A stretch of DNA of 64,000 nt. It comes from Blastocladiella emersonii ATCC 22665 (taxonomy: Eukaryota; Blastocladiomycota; Blastocladiomycetes; Blastocladiales; Blastocladiaceae). The position numbers and the translations under genes are program-made. Position 1 is the first letter of the stretch; every line of letters starts with the position of its first letter. Shown in pieces: positions 23,145-33,634 of the stretch. Under the pieces are notes generated by a model. The model was not told the origin of the DNA and ran no database searches. It saw only the letters and a program-made list of their open reading frames with translations. The DNA lies in assembly GCA_025594325.1 (NCBI GenBank), contig JANHCV010000007.1, forward strand, positions 1,550,001 to 1,614,000, in the 5' to 3' direction.

Positions 23145-24783
23145 GGTGAGATCGGCAAGTAGTCGCGCGACCGCAATCGCTCCGCCGCCGCGCATAGAGC
23201 CTTTCATCATCAGCGCAAAGGCCGTCCCGAGCAGCGAGGTCTTCGCGTCGTCATGCACATGATCGTCGTGGGCTGGAGCATCCAGAAGCAGTTCGAGGCA
23301 AAAAGCTTGCGGGTTGCAGGAGGAATTGTGTGACTGCTTCGTCGACGGACCCGAGTCGGCAAGCCGAGTAGAACGTGGCGCGCAAGAGGGGCGCAACTTG
23401 GCCGGGTTTGAAGCCGCCATTGCTCGCAAGGTTGATAGCGTGCGCAAGCGGCAGATTGGGTCGACCACTGGGCGACGAGATGCAGGTCGTGCAGGTTACG
23501 GCCGTTGCGATTCTTCCACGTCGCAAGGACCGCCATTGCGTTTATAGCGCCCCGCCGCATGGCAGATGTGTGGAGACGCACGTACGCCCGCTGGTCAATG
23601 GGAATTCGGCCGTGGTGGGTCCAAGCCGGGAGCATCGACCAGCGACTGCGGTCCCCGACATCTCGAGAAACCATGACGGAAGCAAGCTCGAAAAAGATGG
23701 ACTTGACTTGAGCGTTGCTGCACGCTGGCGGCAGGTTGCGGTGCCGGTGACGGCGTGGGCCGTAGTACGGCAGAGCGACTGCCCGGAACCGGCTCGCGTT
23801 GCCAGCGGCAAGAGCAAGGAGCATCGGCCACCAAAGCTGCCCGTGCCAGAGTACTGACGAATTCACGCGCCAACAAGTCGCGCGGAGCGTCGCCGCGTCG
23901 TAGAGCGAGAGGTACGAGGCTATAGCCAGCTGCAGCTTGGGCGGCAAGTTGAGCAAGAAACAAGTGCGGTTTTCATGTTCATGAGTTTGCATCAAGTGTC
24001 GTCGTGAATCCATGGCCGAAGACTTTTGGTGAGCGGGGGAGCAAGGCCGAATGAGGTCGTTTGAGGGCGCGAGCGGCATCGACAGCCTCAACGGCGAAAG
24101 CGCCACTCACGTTTTCTGATCATTCTCTCGATCAGGTTCGCGACCAGGCGGCTCGCAGGAACCGTTCCAAAGAGCGACCCGCCGAGATATGACAGGGTAC
24201 GTGCCTGATTCGAAGCAAGACAGGCCGTTATTGACGCTCGCAGCGCGTCCACACCCCCCTCCGACCTCCTGGACAGCGTTCAGCTTTCAGTCGTGACGGA
24301 CTAGTTCTTGCGAGGAGGCAGCATGGCAGTAGAATAAGGATGCAATGGATTGTAGGGAAGGGACTATGGACAATATCGACGCAAACGTGCGACATCTAGT
24401 TGTAGCGCAGGTGAGCGAGCGCGATATGGGCGACCAACGCACGCGCGCGCCTTAGCAGCAGCAGGAGCCGTGGTTGATGGGCAGGGTCGTGACGTCGCAG
24501 TCGTTGCTGGTGTTGTTGATCGGCATGATGTGGAAGTCGCTACTGCTGCTGCTGCTGCTGCAGTCGCCTGAGGGACCCCACGTGGCCAGGTTGCCGCTGA
24601 CAAAGCCGTCGGCCGAGTTGTGGCCCTGGAACTGGGTCTGCGACTGCGACTGCGACTGCGACTGGAACGCGTCGCCGTGGCCGTTGGACCACTGGCCCTG
24701 CAACTGCGACTGGTGCTGGTGCTGCGCGTCATCGCCGTGGCCGTTGCCCCACTGGGTCTGCGTCTGCGACTGGGACTGGGACT
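23145..24783 (-). repeat. Inverted duplication, left copy (1,639 bp)
   Basis: Position x here pairs with 77247 minus x on the other strand over the full length, with no indel. Only three mismatches were spotted: one near 24776 and two close to 23150. It carries the 3' part of the Gln/Ser-repeat gene, the intergenic gap and the 5' part of the F-box-like gene. At 23145 it changes abruptly to unrelated sequence. At 24784 the full Gln/Ser gene continues. Confidence 0.95.
23146..24013 (-). pseudogene. 3'-truncated copy of the F-box-like gene
   Basis: From the ATG at 24013 the frame encodes an F-box-like start (FLLNLPPKLQLAIASYLSLY, then ATLRATCWRVN). It is identical to the right copy at 53234. 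The frame shifts at about 23475 and 23320, exactly as in the right copy. The gene is cut at 23145, where the sequence meets the left flank and a TAG follows at once. The last 900 bp of the gene are absent. It is probably not functional. Confidence 0.8.
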
Positions 24784-25123
24784 GGGACGGCTGCTGCGCG
24801 CCGTTGCCACCCCACTGGGTCTGCGTCTGCGACTGAGCCTGTTCGACCGAGTGGTGGTTGCCCCAGTTGCCCTGGAACTGCGACTGCGACTGCTGCTGGG
24901 CGCCGTTACCGCCAAACTGCGTCTGCGACTGGAACTGCGACTGGTCGAGCGAGTGGTGGCCCTGGAACTGAGACTGCGACTGGGACTGGGACTGCACAGC
25001 GTCGCCGCCAAACTGGGTCTGCGACTGGGACTGCTGCTGGGCGCCGTGGCCGCTGCCGAACTGCATCTGCGACTGCGACTGGGTCTGGACGGCGGGGACG
25101 TGAATGGGAGCGCAGAAGGTCAT
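24452..25123 (-). CDS. Gln/Ser-repeat low-complexity protein, 223 aa
   Basis: A single exon from ATG at 25123. After a short start (MTFCAPIHVPAV) about 130 residues are imperfect repeats of the form QSQSQTQFGGNGAQQ and QTQWGNGHG. A Ser run and a conserved-looking end follow (DFHIMPINNTSNDCDVTTLP, ending SCCC). No membrane segment or classical signal peptide is present. Gln-rich repeats with a Cys tail could suit a self-assembling or surface-associated protein, but this is not shown. A TATA box lies about 90 bp upstream. A 5'-truncated copy lies at 52464-52795. Confidence 0.7.
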   Translation of the reverse strand: MTFCAPIHVPAVQTQSQSQMQFGSGHGAQQQSQSQTQFGGDAVQSQSQSQSQFQGHHSLDQSQFQSQTQFGGNGAQQQSQSQFQGNWGNHHSVEQAQSQTQTQWGGNGAQQPSQSQSQSQTQTQWGNGHGDDAQHQHQSQLQGQWSNGHGDAFQSQSQSQSQTQFQGHNSADGFVSGNLATWGPSGDCSSSSSSSDFHIMPINNTSNDCDVTTLPINHGSCCC

Positions 25124-25209
25124 CTTTGCGGTGATTGAGAGATTAGTGGGTGGTTGAGACTGCTGAGTGTGCTGATCAGCTGGAAGAGAGGCCGGGGGCC
25201 CGCCATGCT

Positions 25210-25215
25210 CTTATA
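25210..25215 (-). promoter_or_regulatory. TATA box of the Gln/Ser-repeat gene
   Basis: The coding-strand sequence GAGTATAAGAG lies about 87-92 bp upstream of the ATG at 25123. This supports the gene being transcribed. Confidence 0.55.
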
Positions 25216-26759
25216 CTCTCGCGATCGCCCGACAATCCCCGACTCAAGGCCGAGCAGAAGTGGAGACGCGTGGCTAAAAATGGTCGCCATGACCGCCGCG
25301 TTTCAGCAACAGCGGCGCCGCAAGGCGCGCGCAGCGGTTCACGGTTCGCTCAGCTTCGCCCCGCTCGTGTGGACTCGCTGCGGATGCGCAGCGGCTCACG
25401 GCTCGCCCAAGTTCCCGCAGCTTCAAGTCGCCGCCGAACAGCCGAGTAGCAAGAGCAGATCGATACCGCCCGTTTCAATTCAGTGGGCGATTCCCTCGGG
25501 ACTGTGGCGCAAACCACGGCCGTGATCCATCAGATTCCATTGCAGGGAGTGTATCGCTTCATGGTTGCGGTCGAGTGAGGGCGCAAGAGAGCGGCGGTGG
25601 CGTTCGCTCGCTCGGGAAGGCCAAGACTGAGCGATCAGCGCTGTCTCGCGCCGCTCACGTGTTTGTTCGACGCGTCTCCGCTTCTCCACGTTCTTGCACG
25701 GTCGAGGCACGAGACAGGAGTGATAGAGGAAACGAACGGGATGTAGTTTATTCACACAGATCACGGCCAACTGGCGCCGCGGCTCGGTTGCACGCGTCGT
25801 CATGCACGCTTGAGCCCGCCCCGTTTGGCCAACATGCCGACGCGTCCACGCTGCTATGCGAGTAAAGATTCATGTCGAGGAGATGAAACCGAGGAGAGAA
25901 ATGGGTCCCGATCAATGGGAACTGCAACACCGCCGCCACAATGCACCACTACTTGGGATGCACCACTACTCGGGATGCACCAAAGGTCGCTGCCCCGTTC
26001 ACCCCGAACGCGGCAAAACCACCCCACAACCCAGCTCCATCCAGCCTGCCCCCTCGAGGTTGACACCGACCCCAGACGACCAACAGAGAGAGTCCCGTAC
26101 CCGCAGCGGTGACGACACCAGCGGTCCGGCTACTTGCTAGGCAAGGTCACTGCGCGGGACGGGTGATGCAACACATGCGTCAAGGACTCTTCGCGGCGCG
26201 ATACAGGAGACAATGACGATTCGGAGGGACAGCGGAAAAAAAGGGAGCGGTTGGGTATGCAACCACGTAGACTGGACAATGGGTGCGCACAAGAGGTGAA
26301 GAGGGCAGCAGCTGACAGTGAGAGCGGCACACCCTGGATGCACCCGTTTTGCACGCCGCAGGTAGGCTGGTACAAATGGGTTGGCTTCCTGGACGGGATG
26401 CGAGGGAAACATCAAGGGGAGGTGGTCGACGGGGATATGAGGCGGATCGCGTTGCGATGCAGGAGCAGTACAGGGCGGCGATGGGCACGCGCCACGTCGA
26501 TGCGCGAGCGGACCGACGTGTATAAAACAGGCAATGTCAGACGAGACGAGCAGCGTGTCGAATCTGCAGATTACCATGGTCAAGATGCAAAGCGTGCGCG
26601 GGGTGAATGTTCTTGCGTGTAGTAGCAGCGAGATTGTGTCAAGGGTCTGTTTGGGAGACGAGCAAGCAAAGAGTCAGCGAGTAACACTCGGGATGCGGGT
26701 TGGGGAGGATTTGGACCAAGTCCCAGAGAAGTCAACAAGCTTAGGTACCCGACGGCCCG
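25216..26759. other. Non-coding region, nothing firm
   Basis: About 1.5 kb with lower GC than the core genes and only chance-like frames. A short tandem repeat of GGGATGCACCACTACT occurs near 25940-25985. No gene or RNA recognised. Confidence 0.5.
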
Positions 26760-29060
26760 CCTCAAGCGCGGGTACTTGAGCCGCACAAGAACATGTGGCG
26801 CTGTTGAGGACCTGGTTGGCCGCGGTGGTGGTGGTGGTGGTGGTGGTGGTGGTGGTTGGTCTCTCGAGGTGGCGATGTGTACCAGAGTCCAACGGGACGG
26901 TGAAGCGGTCGTAGCTACACAAAGCGGCGGCGTGAGCACGCAACCAATCGACTGTGGTGTCAGCGGGGTGTACAAGCAGCGACAAACCCTTGATGATCAC
27001 TGCGGACCGCCGAGAGCGTCAAGTTGCGACTGCCGCTGATCAAGTGCGCGCGAGCGTGAAGGCGATCCGGCCGCTGCGTTGATGGCGAGCTGACTGTTGT
27101 GTCGATAGTAGTCGAGTTGGCTGGGCGCGTTGATTGACCCGTGACAGTGGCCACGAACATGAAGATGGTGAGGAGCTTCTTGAGCCGCGAGTGCTTGAGC
27201 CACAAGTTCACAACGTTGTGGTACTGGTCGACAATGTTGCGGTACTGGTTGTGTAGCAACTACGCAAAGCAGCTGTGTGAACACGCAACTGGTTGACTGC
27301 GGCGAGAGCAGAACGTACGAGTTTGGCCAGACTTGTGGTTGATGCTTCACGGCGACTACACAATGCACGAGTCAACTCCAAGGTTCCATTTGCAGGAGCA
27401 GACGTTGCAAAGTACCAAGAATGTACGCCCAGCTGGCGCCAGAATGCTCAGCAACCAGGTGCGCCGCGTTGGCAACGTGCTCCAGAGCCCGACATGATGT
27501 TGACGTTGCCAAACCGCCGCTGGATCCATGCAGACGCTGACCAGAACATGTCATGCGCGCGCAAGATGACGATTGTCGCTGTGGTGTGTGCGACTGGTCG
27601 CGTAGCGGCTACACAAGGCAAACGAGTGAGCACGCGATTGGCAAACCACGTTCAGATCAGGATATACAAGCGCTGAAGCCGGACTCCTTGACCACCGGAA
27701 ACCACGCAAAAGTTGAGCCATTGCTGCCGTCAATCAGGTGCGCAAGAGCGCGACGTCAAGCTGGTCCTTGATCCCAATGAGACGTTGAGGAGGAGGAAAC
27801 GCCGCCACTTGATTGATGCGGGTGCTGACAAGAAGAGGTTGCGCGTGCACACACGAGGCCTTGATGATGGTGTTGTGGTGGCGCGACGACTACACAAAGC
27901 AGCAATGTGAGCATGTAACCAGTCAACTGCGGCGACGGCGAAAACGTACAAATGCCAAGTAAATCCTTGATAATCGCCGCTGAGTGCCAAAAGCGTTGAG
28001 ACGTGCCTGCCGCCGATGAGGTTCCAGAGTGTGGTGGCGACCTGGCTGCTGCGTCAATGGCACGGCGGGGCGTTGCCGACCTTGGTCAGGCTTGTAGGTC
28101 GATTCGCTGGGGCGGCCATGGGCATGGAGGTGACGAGGAGCTTGTCAGGCGCAAGTAGGTGAGACGCAATTGCGCGTGAGGCAGTTGAGGACTTGGTTGG
28201 CCTTGGTAACGGTGGCGGATGGCGCTGCGTGGTGCACGTGCGGGCCGGAGCCCAATGGCAAGGATAAGAAGAAGCCAAGCAGCCGCGGGATTGATGCAGA
28301 CCAGAACATTGCGCACCTGTGTCCCTCTGGTCGTGCGGTGGCTACACAAGGCAAATGGGTGAGTGAACACGCAATTGGCAAGCTGCGCAAAGATGAGAAC
28401 GTACAATGGCTGAAGTTGAGCTCCTTGACCACCAGAAACCACACAAGTGTCAAGCTTCAGACGCCAGCAATCAGGTACGAAAAGACAGAATGGCAAGCGC
28501 AACGCGTCGTTGATGGCATGGTGGGGCGTGGCCAAGCTTGGCCAGGCTTGCGCGTTGGCCCTTCACAGTGGCCGCGAGAGCACGGAGATGACGAGGAGCG
28601 CCTTGATTGCGCACTTACTTGAGCAGCGAGTGCACATGTCGTTGGTGAACTTGCTTGACCTCAATGAAGGTGGTTGTGGTTGACGCCGCGCGTGTTGCCA
28701 CGCATACTTGAACCCAACGAAATGGTGAGGCCAAGCCGCCACTGGATTGACAACACGGTTGCAGCTGAGAGAACATGTCCCACGCATACGAGGCCGCGAT
28801 GGCGCCGTAGTAGTGCTGCGGCTACACGAGACACAAGTATGAGTATGCGTGGCCAGTTGGCTGCCCAGAAATCAGGCCCTATGAAGGCCAAACCAGAACT
28901 ACGTTGTTGCAGTGAACTGCACAAGCGTTGAGCCGCGGCTGCCATCAAGCAGGCGCGCAAGAACATGATGCCGCACCGGGCTTGTAGCCAAACATGGCCG
29001 GGCGAGTAGGTTGATCCGTCACCGCGGTCACAAGCATGACCTGGGCAAGTCAATCGTGAG
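26760..29060. repeat. Degenerate tandem array, about six units of 0.28-0.48 kb
   Basis: A block resembling GGCTACACAAGGCAAA followed by GTGAGCACGCAA recurs near 26914, 27254, 27608, 27888, 28341 and 28821. Between blocks the same order of sub-blocks returns: CTCCTTGACCACC, TCAATCAGGTGCGCAAGAG, CAGTGGCCACGA and ACGAGGAGCTTCTTGAG. Units have drifted and some are shortened. A (GGT)11 microsatellite sits in the first unit at about 26824-26857. No long frame survives on either strand. The unit may come from a once-coding or transposon-borne sequence. Confidence 0.65.
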
Positions 29061-29459
29061 GAGGAAAGGAGCGAGATGAGGAAGGTCGAGTGCTACACAA
29101 GAGTTACAAGCGAATGACAGGAGGATAGCAAACAGGAGTCAGCAACACAATCATATTGTTGTTGCTGGTACGGGGAGGCGTTGCAACTGGGCCGTTTGAA
29201 GATGAGCACAATGGAGACAAAACAAGGCGTGACCGCGACCACCGACACTCATGACGGCCAAGGGGAAGAAACGAGAGAGATGAGAGCGAGCCTCAACCAA
29301 CGCGTCTCGCCGCCGCCAACATCATGAAACGCCATTTTGGCACTGGAACCAGGCTAGCCAATTGGAGCTCGCAGCAGACCTGATTGGACCTGCAACCTGA
29401 CCCGACTGGGCCTGGCTATACCCGACCGCGCCTGAGGTGACCCAATTCCTCATGGAAAT
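29061..29459. other. Non-coding, AT-richer spacer
   Basis: Contains a stretch of imperfect ACCTGACCCGACTGGGCCTG-like repeats near 29380-29445. Similar sequence lies in the spacer at 32360-32480. No gene seen. Confidence 0.45.
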
Positions 29460-31640
29460 AAATTAAATGGGGTCAGCCCCGGACTCGAAGACTTAGACAC
29501 GTAAATCAATGAGCTCAAATTCCACCTCAAGAATTAAATGATGGATTCGTGGCCCGAAACGCTCAATCAAGGAGGAAAGTGCTCCCTGAAAGGGAGCGCT
29601 ATCTGAGGAGAGACGGTGTAATAATGAGGAGAAGCGAACGAGCTCGAGATATATACAGGTACGCCAGCGCAAGAATTCTGAAATCATAGCGAACTGCAGC
29701 CGCGGAACAGAATGAACGCGTGCGAGTCCGCTTTGTGTAGTGCGGGCCGAGTATCAGGTTGAGGACGGCGACGATTGAGCTGATGTTGATGATTGCGCGG
29801 CCGCGCGCGGGGTTGGAGTTGACTCGCCCATCCGCATGCGCACGACGACGCCCGTCTCGCTGCAGCGGCGGTCGACCACGAGCGTGTCAGATCACGGCGA
29901 GCTCGCGCGCGCGACCGCCATCGTACCGGCACTTGACAAACTGCACCAGGTGGCCGATGCGGTGGGGATTCCGGCCGTCGTCGGTCACGGTCGTGCAGAG
30001 CACGCCATTGCGGGCCACGCGACCGTGTTACGACTTCTGCCGCGCGTGCGCGACCTGCTCGATCGGGCGCCAAAGCAGCGCCGCCCACGTCATGGCGATC
30101 TTGGCCTGCTTGATGACGCCCATGGTCACGTCGGGCAAAAAGTCGCGGTCGCCGTCGCGCGCTGTAGCCGCGGAGCCACACACGAGGAGAAACGGACAGC
30201 GACGAGATCGGGACGAGGCGGTGGTCGACGCGGCGCGCGCGAGGCGAGCACGTGCGAGTACACGTGGAAGATGGACGTGAGCAGGTCGGGGCGGAACACG
30301 GCCAGGTCGACGAGCGCGTGGGCAGCGAGCGGCGAGGTCTGTCGCCCCACTCCCCGTCGCCGCCGCCGTCGTTCGTCGCGCCACCCGACTCGCCAGACCG
30401 CCGCCGCCACTGGCGGGCCTGCCGAAATACACGTCGGCCTCGGGCTGCACGATCTCGAAATGCTAGTTCAGCTGCGGAGTCTCGAGCCACTCGTGCGTGA
30501 GCACGGGCAGGCGGACGAGGGCCACGAAGTCGGCGAAGGCGCGCATGATGGCGAGGAGCGACTCGACGACGGCGATGGTCTTCATGGTGCACAGGCCGAC
30601 GGCGACCACGTTGACAAACACCGGGCAGATCGTGGCCTCGACGGTGATGGACTCGGACCGCGAGCGGCGAAAGGGCGAGGAGAAGGGCAGCGCCGGCGAC
30701 GCGTAGTAGGTGAGCGTATGATGTTGTCGTGCTCGAGCCGCGGGTCCAGGTGCAGCTCGTCGCGGGACCCGAACGAGACCGTGACGGCGGCAGCGTGGTG
30801 CAGCGGGCGCGCCTACCCGGTCGCGAGCAAGCGGGCACGCAGGCCGAGCTCGAGCGAAGAGGTGGCGGCCGGCGGTAGTGGGTAAAGCTTCATGGGGCGC
30901 CGGCAACAGCGAGCGGGGGAGAGAGTGAGGGCAGCCCGCTCCGGGACTTCGCGTTTTCTCGAGCGGTAGAGCAGCAGAGGCCCTGTCGACGGGTCACGTG
31001 GGCCCCGGTGACGTCGGCGCACCTGCGTTTCGCTCGCGCCGATCGACGCCACCGGCTCGCCCTCACTTGAGCGCCCGCCCGCCACCCCGCGCACTAGCTC
31101 TTCCACCCGCCCTCACGCAGCACGACGCCCTGGCGATCCACCACCCGACCACCACCCGATCCCTGCCCATCTTCCTCACCATGGCGGACAGTGTCGCGCG
31201 TCCGTGACGCTCCGTCTCCTCCCCGTCGCGCTCGCGCTCGCGGTCCTCAAGTTCCCGCCCGGCCTCGCCGGCATCACCACGCTCGGCCACCGCCTCAAGA
31301 CCCTCGGCAACCATACGCTCGCTCTCCCCCACGGTTCTGGAAGCGTATGCGTCAGCCTGGCCGTCCTCGCGCTCCGTGAGCACCGCGCTGACAGCGCTGC
31401 ATCGTCCCGACACCGTCTAGGCTTTGATCGCGACGCGGCTTCTGCCCTAACGTGTGCGACAAGACCACGCTCTCGGGGCGTCCCCAGCGTGACCCGCGGC
31501 ATCGCCGCCCGCTCGTCCGGCTTTACACGTCGTCGACGTACGCGATACGCTTGCCCGCGGTGTCGCAACGCGTACTTCTCGACTGACCTCTCATCCCGCG
31601 ACTGCTAGGCACCATGCTCCCGTGGTTCGAGCACTTTTAG
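29460..31640. repeat. Inverted repeat of a pseudogene pair, left arm
   Basis: Sequence here matches the reverse strand of 33170-35360 with the sum of paired positions close to 64,810-64,850. Drift and small indels are present. The match is strongest around the two divergent start regions: 30813-31106 against 33703-33996, which encode closely matching 97-residue frames. It fades towards both ends, where AAATTAAATGGG is shared near 29465 and 35350. Confidence 0.75.
29690..30893 (-). pseudogene. Decayed gene of unknown family (MKLYP type), left copy
   Basis: Starting at the ATG at 30893, the frame opens MKLYPLPPAATSSLELGLRA and then breaks. Further pieces in other frames include a membrane-like segment (VNVVAVGLCTMKTIAVVESL, then FADFVALVRLPVL). 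Another piece (FEIVQPEADVYFGRPASGG) corresponds to EIVQGEIDKYHGKPASGG in the right copy. Several frameshifts and stops separate them. I do not recognise the family. The shared order in two diverged copies shows that a real gene once existed. Confidence 0.5.
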
Positions 31641-32256
31641 TACCACGTCATCTTCGACACGGACGGCGAGTTCGTGCCCGCCGCCGCCGACGTCGAGCTG
31701 GTGGTGCGCGTCCTTTATGAGGTCTGCGCCGTAGTCGACCGCATCTTCCGCATCTCGCACGCGCATGCGCGCCCAAGGGCTACCACCACGACACGTCCGT
31801 GTTCTACTCGGGCCGCACTCCGTGCCACGAGGACCACGCCGGCCGCCGTGACAAGATGATCGAGGCCGCTGGCGACGGGTTATCTAGTCGTGGACCCGAA
31901 ACCCCGAGATCGCGGTCGTGGAGAAGACGGCGACCTGCAAGAACAAGGTTGCGGCCGCCGAGTTCATGGCCAAGCTCAACAAGACCGTCCCCGTTCCGCC
32001 CTGCGGCTGCCCGCCCGACATCGAGTTCGAGACGCTGCGCGAGGCCGAGTTCCTCTCGCATGAGGTCGTCGTGTTCGACGCGAGAACGTCATGTTGCCAA
32101 GGTCGCGGGCCCCAGCGCGACGCCAAGTCGGAGGTCGCGGTCGCGGTCGTGGTCGCGGGCGCCCCTCAAGCGCACGCGCGAGCTGCGCGAGGAGTACGCG
32201 AATGGCCGGAGCAGGCGATCTGCGTTTGTTGGGTGATGCATTGAATTCGAGTGTCT
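31181..32256 (+). pseudogene. Decayed gene of unknown family (divergent partner), left copy
   Basis: It begins at an ATG at 31181 (MADSVARP then a stop) and continues in broken frames. A relic of an intron end (CTGACCTCTC to GCTAG) near 31590-31610 is shared with the right copy. Downstream are DGEFVPAAADVELVVRVLYE and EKTATCKNKVAAAEFMAKLN, separated by frame changes. It is divergent from the MKLYP-type pseudogene, with about 290 bp between starts. No function can be given. Confidence 0.45.
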
Positions 32257-32756
32257 TTCTCTGATCAATTTCTCTTTCTTTTCGATTTGCTAGCTGTATT
32301 TCGAGGAGCTGATTTTTTGCAGCGTGAAAAACGCGCTTAGTGCAGGAAACCCGATTGGGTTGGTTGTGAGGCCGAGTTTCAATTGAACCTGGCGAGGTCC
32401 AATCGGGCCTCCGGGGTCCGATTGAACCTGCCCGTCCCGACTTGGATCAAGTTCCCAATTCACCTTTCCGACTGTCCCCCCAGGCCGAGGCCTGTGCCCG
32501 GGCGGTGTCATCATGTGAGCGGAGCCGGGGGGAAAACCCGCACCGCATCGCAGGGCGGATACATCGTAGATTTCCCGCTGGTTAAATTGGCCGCTTCGGA
32601 CGGTTCGGACACGCGCTGTCCGATTAGGATGCTGAACTCAATTGGACAGATCTGTCCGATCGGACAGGTTCTGTCCGATTGGACACGCTCTGTCCGAAGC
32701 AGCAAAACGCATCTAAACGCGCTCCCGTTAAATGCGATTTTGGGGGTTCAGGAAAT
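32257..32756. other. Spacer between the inverted-repeat arms
   Basis: Low-complexity sequence rich in CAATCGG, GGACAG and CTGTCCG motifs. At 32645-32697 CTGTCCG and its complement recur several times in 50 bp. No coding sequence is recognised. Confidence 0.5.
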
Positions 32757-33634
32757 TCAAATGCAGCTCAAAAAAGATTGAAGCGAAAAAGAAAAGAGTT
32801 TGAAAACAAAGGACGTCAAATTCAGCCCGTAGGCCGCCCACTCTTCAACCCCCACCATCAGCTCCTCCTCCTCCTCGTACTTCTTGACCGCGGAGAACAG
32901 TCGCTTGAGCGACTCGACCACGACCACGACCACGAGGTCGTTGCTGAGCTCCTTGATCGACGGCACCGCCGCGGCGCGTTGCGCTTGGCCGAGGAAGTTG
33001 ACCTGGCGCTGCGTGTTGATCTGCGACTGGGACGAGTGCTCGTCGAGCGGGACCGCCGGGCACATCTTGTCGCGCTTGGCCGTGATCGTGTTGAGTGCCG
33101 CGCGCCGCGGCCTGGGTCCAGTTGGCCTGGTACTGCATGTGGAAGCGCTTGCGCTTGAGGTTGCGCGCGCCTTCGGGGGTGACGCGGCTGAGGTACTAGA
33201 CGTGCTCGAGCTTGAGCCACGGGAAGATGTTGCCTGGAAATCGCGGGGGCGAGAGGTCAGTGGGATAACTCGCGCGGCGACACCGTGAGCAAGCATGCCG
33301 CGTGCGTTGACTGCTTGGGAAGCCAAACAGGCGGGCGGCAACGTCGCGGATCACGCCGGGGGGCCCGCGAGCGTGAGCGCGGTCTTGTCGAGCACGATGG
33401 GGCGGAGGCCGCGTCACAAGCGAGGCCTAAACGACGTGGCGTTCGCTGTCAGCGCTATGCTCGCGGATCGCGAGGGCGAGCAGAGTGGCACATACGCCTC
33501 CAGAAACGAGCGACGCGAGTCCTTGGCGAAGGTCTTGAGGCCGTGGCCGAGCCAGATGTCGGCCGCGGAGCTGGGCGGCGAGGCGAGGAACGCGACAAGA
33601 TGAAGCGTCACGGACGCGCGACGAAGCCCACCAT
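32757..33634 (-). pseudogene. Decayed gene of unknown family (divergent partner), right copy
   Basis: On the minus strand the ATG at 33634 opens MVGFVARP and then a stop, as in the left copy. After the shared intron relic, the reading changes frame. A longer open piece follows: ITAKRDKMCPAVPLDEHSSQ, then NFLGQAQRAAAVPSIKELSN and SLKRLFSAVKKYEEEEELM. It is helical and charged. It extends further than the left copy and the two differ in this part. Not recognised. Confidence 0.45.

Noticed and set aside
26137-26583. 148-residue minus-strand frame
   Set aside because: Composition rich in Pro, His and Cys with no domain, promoter or splice signals.
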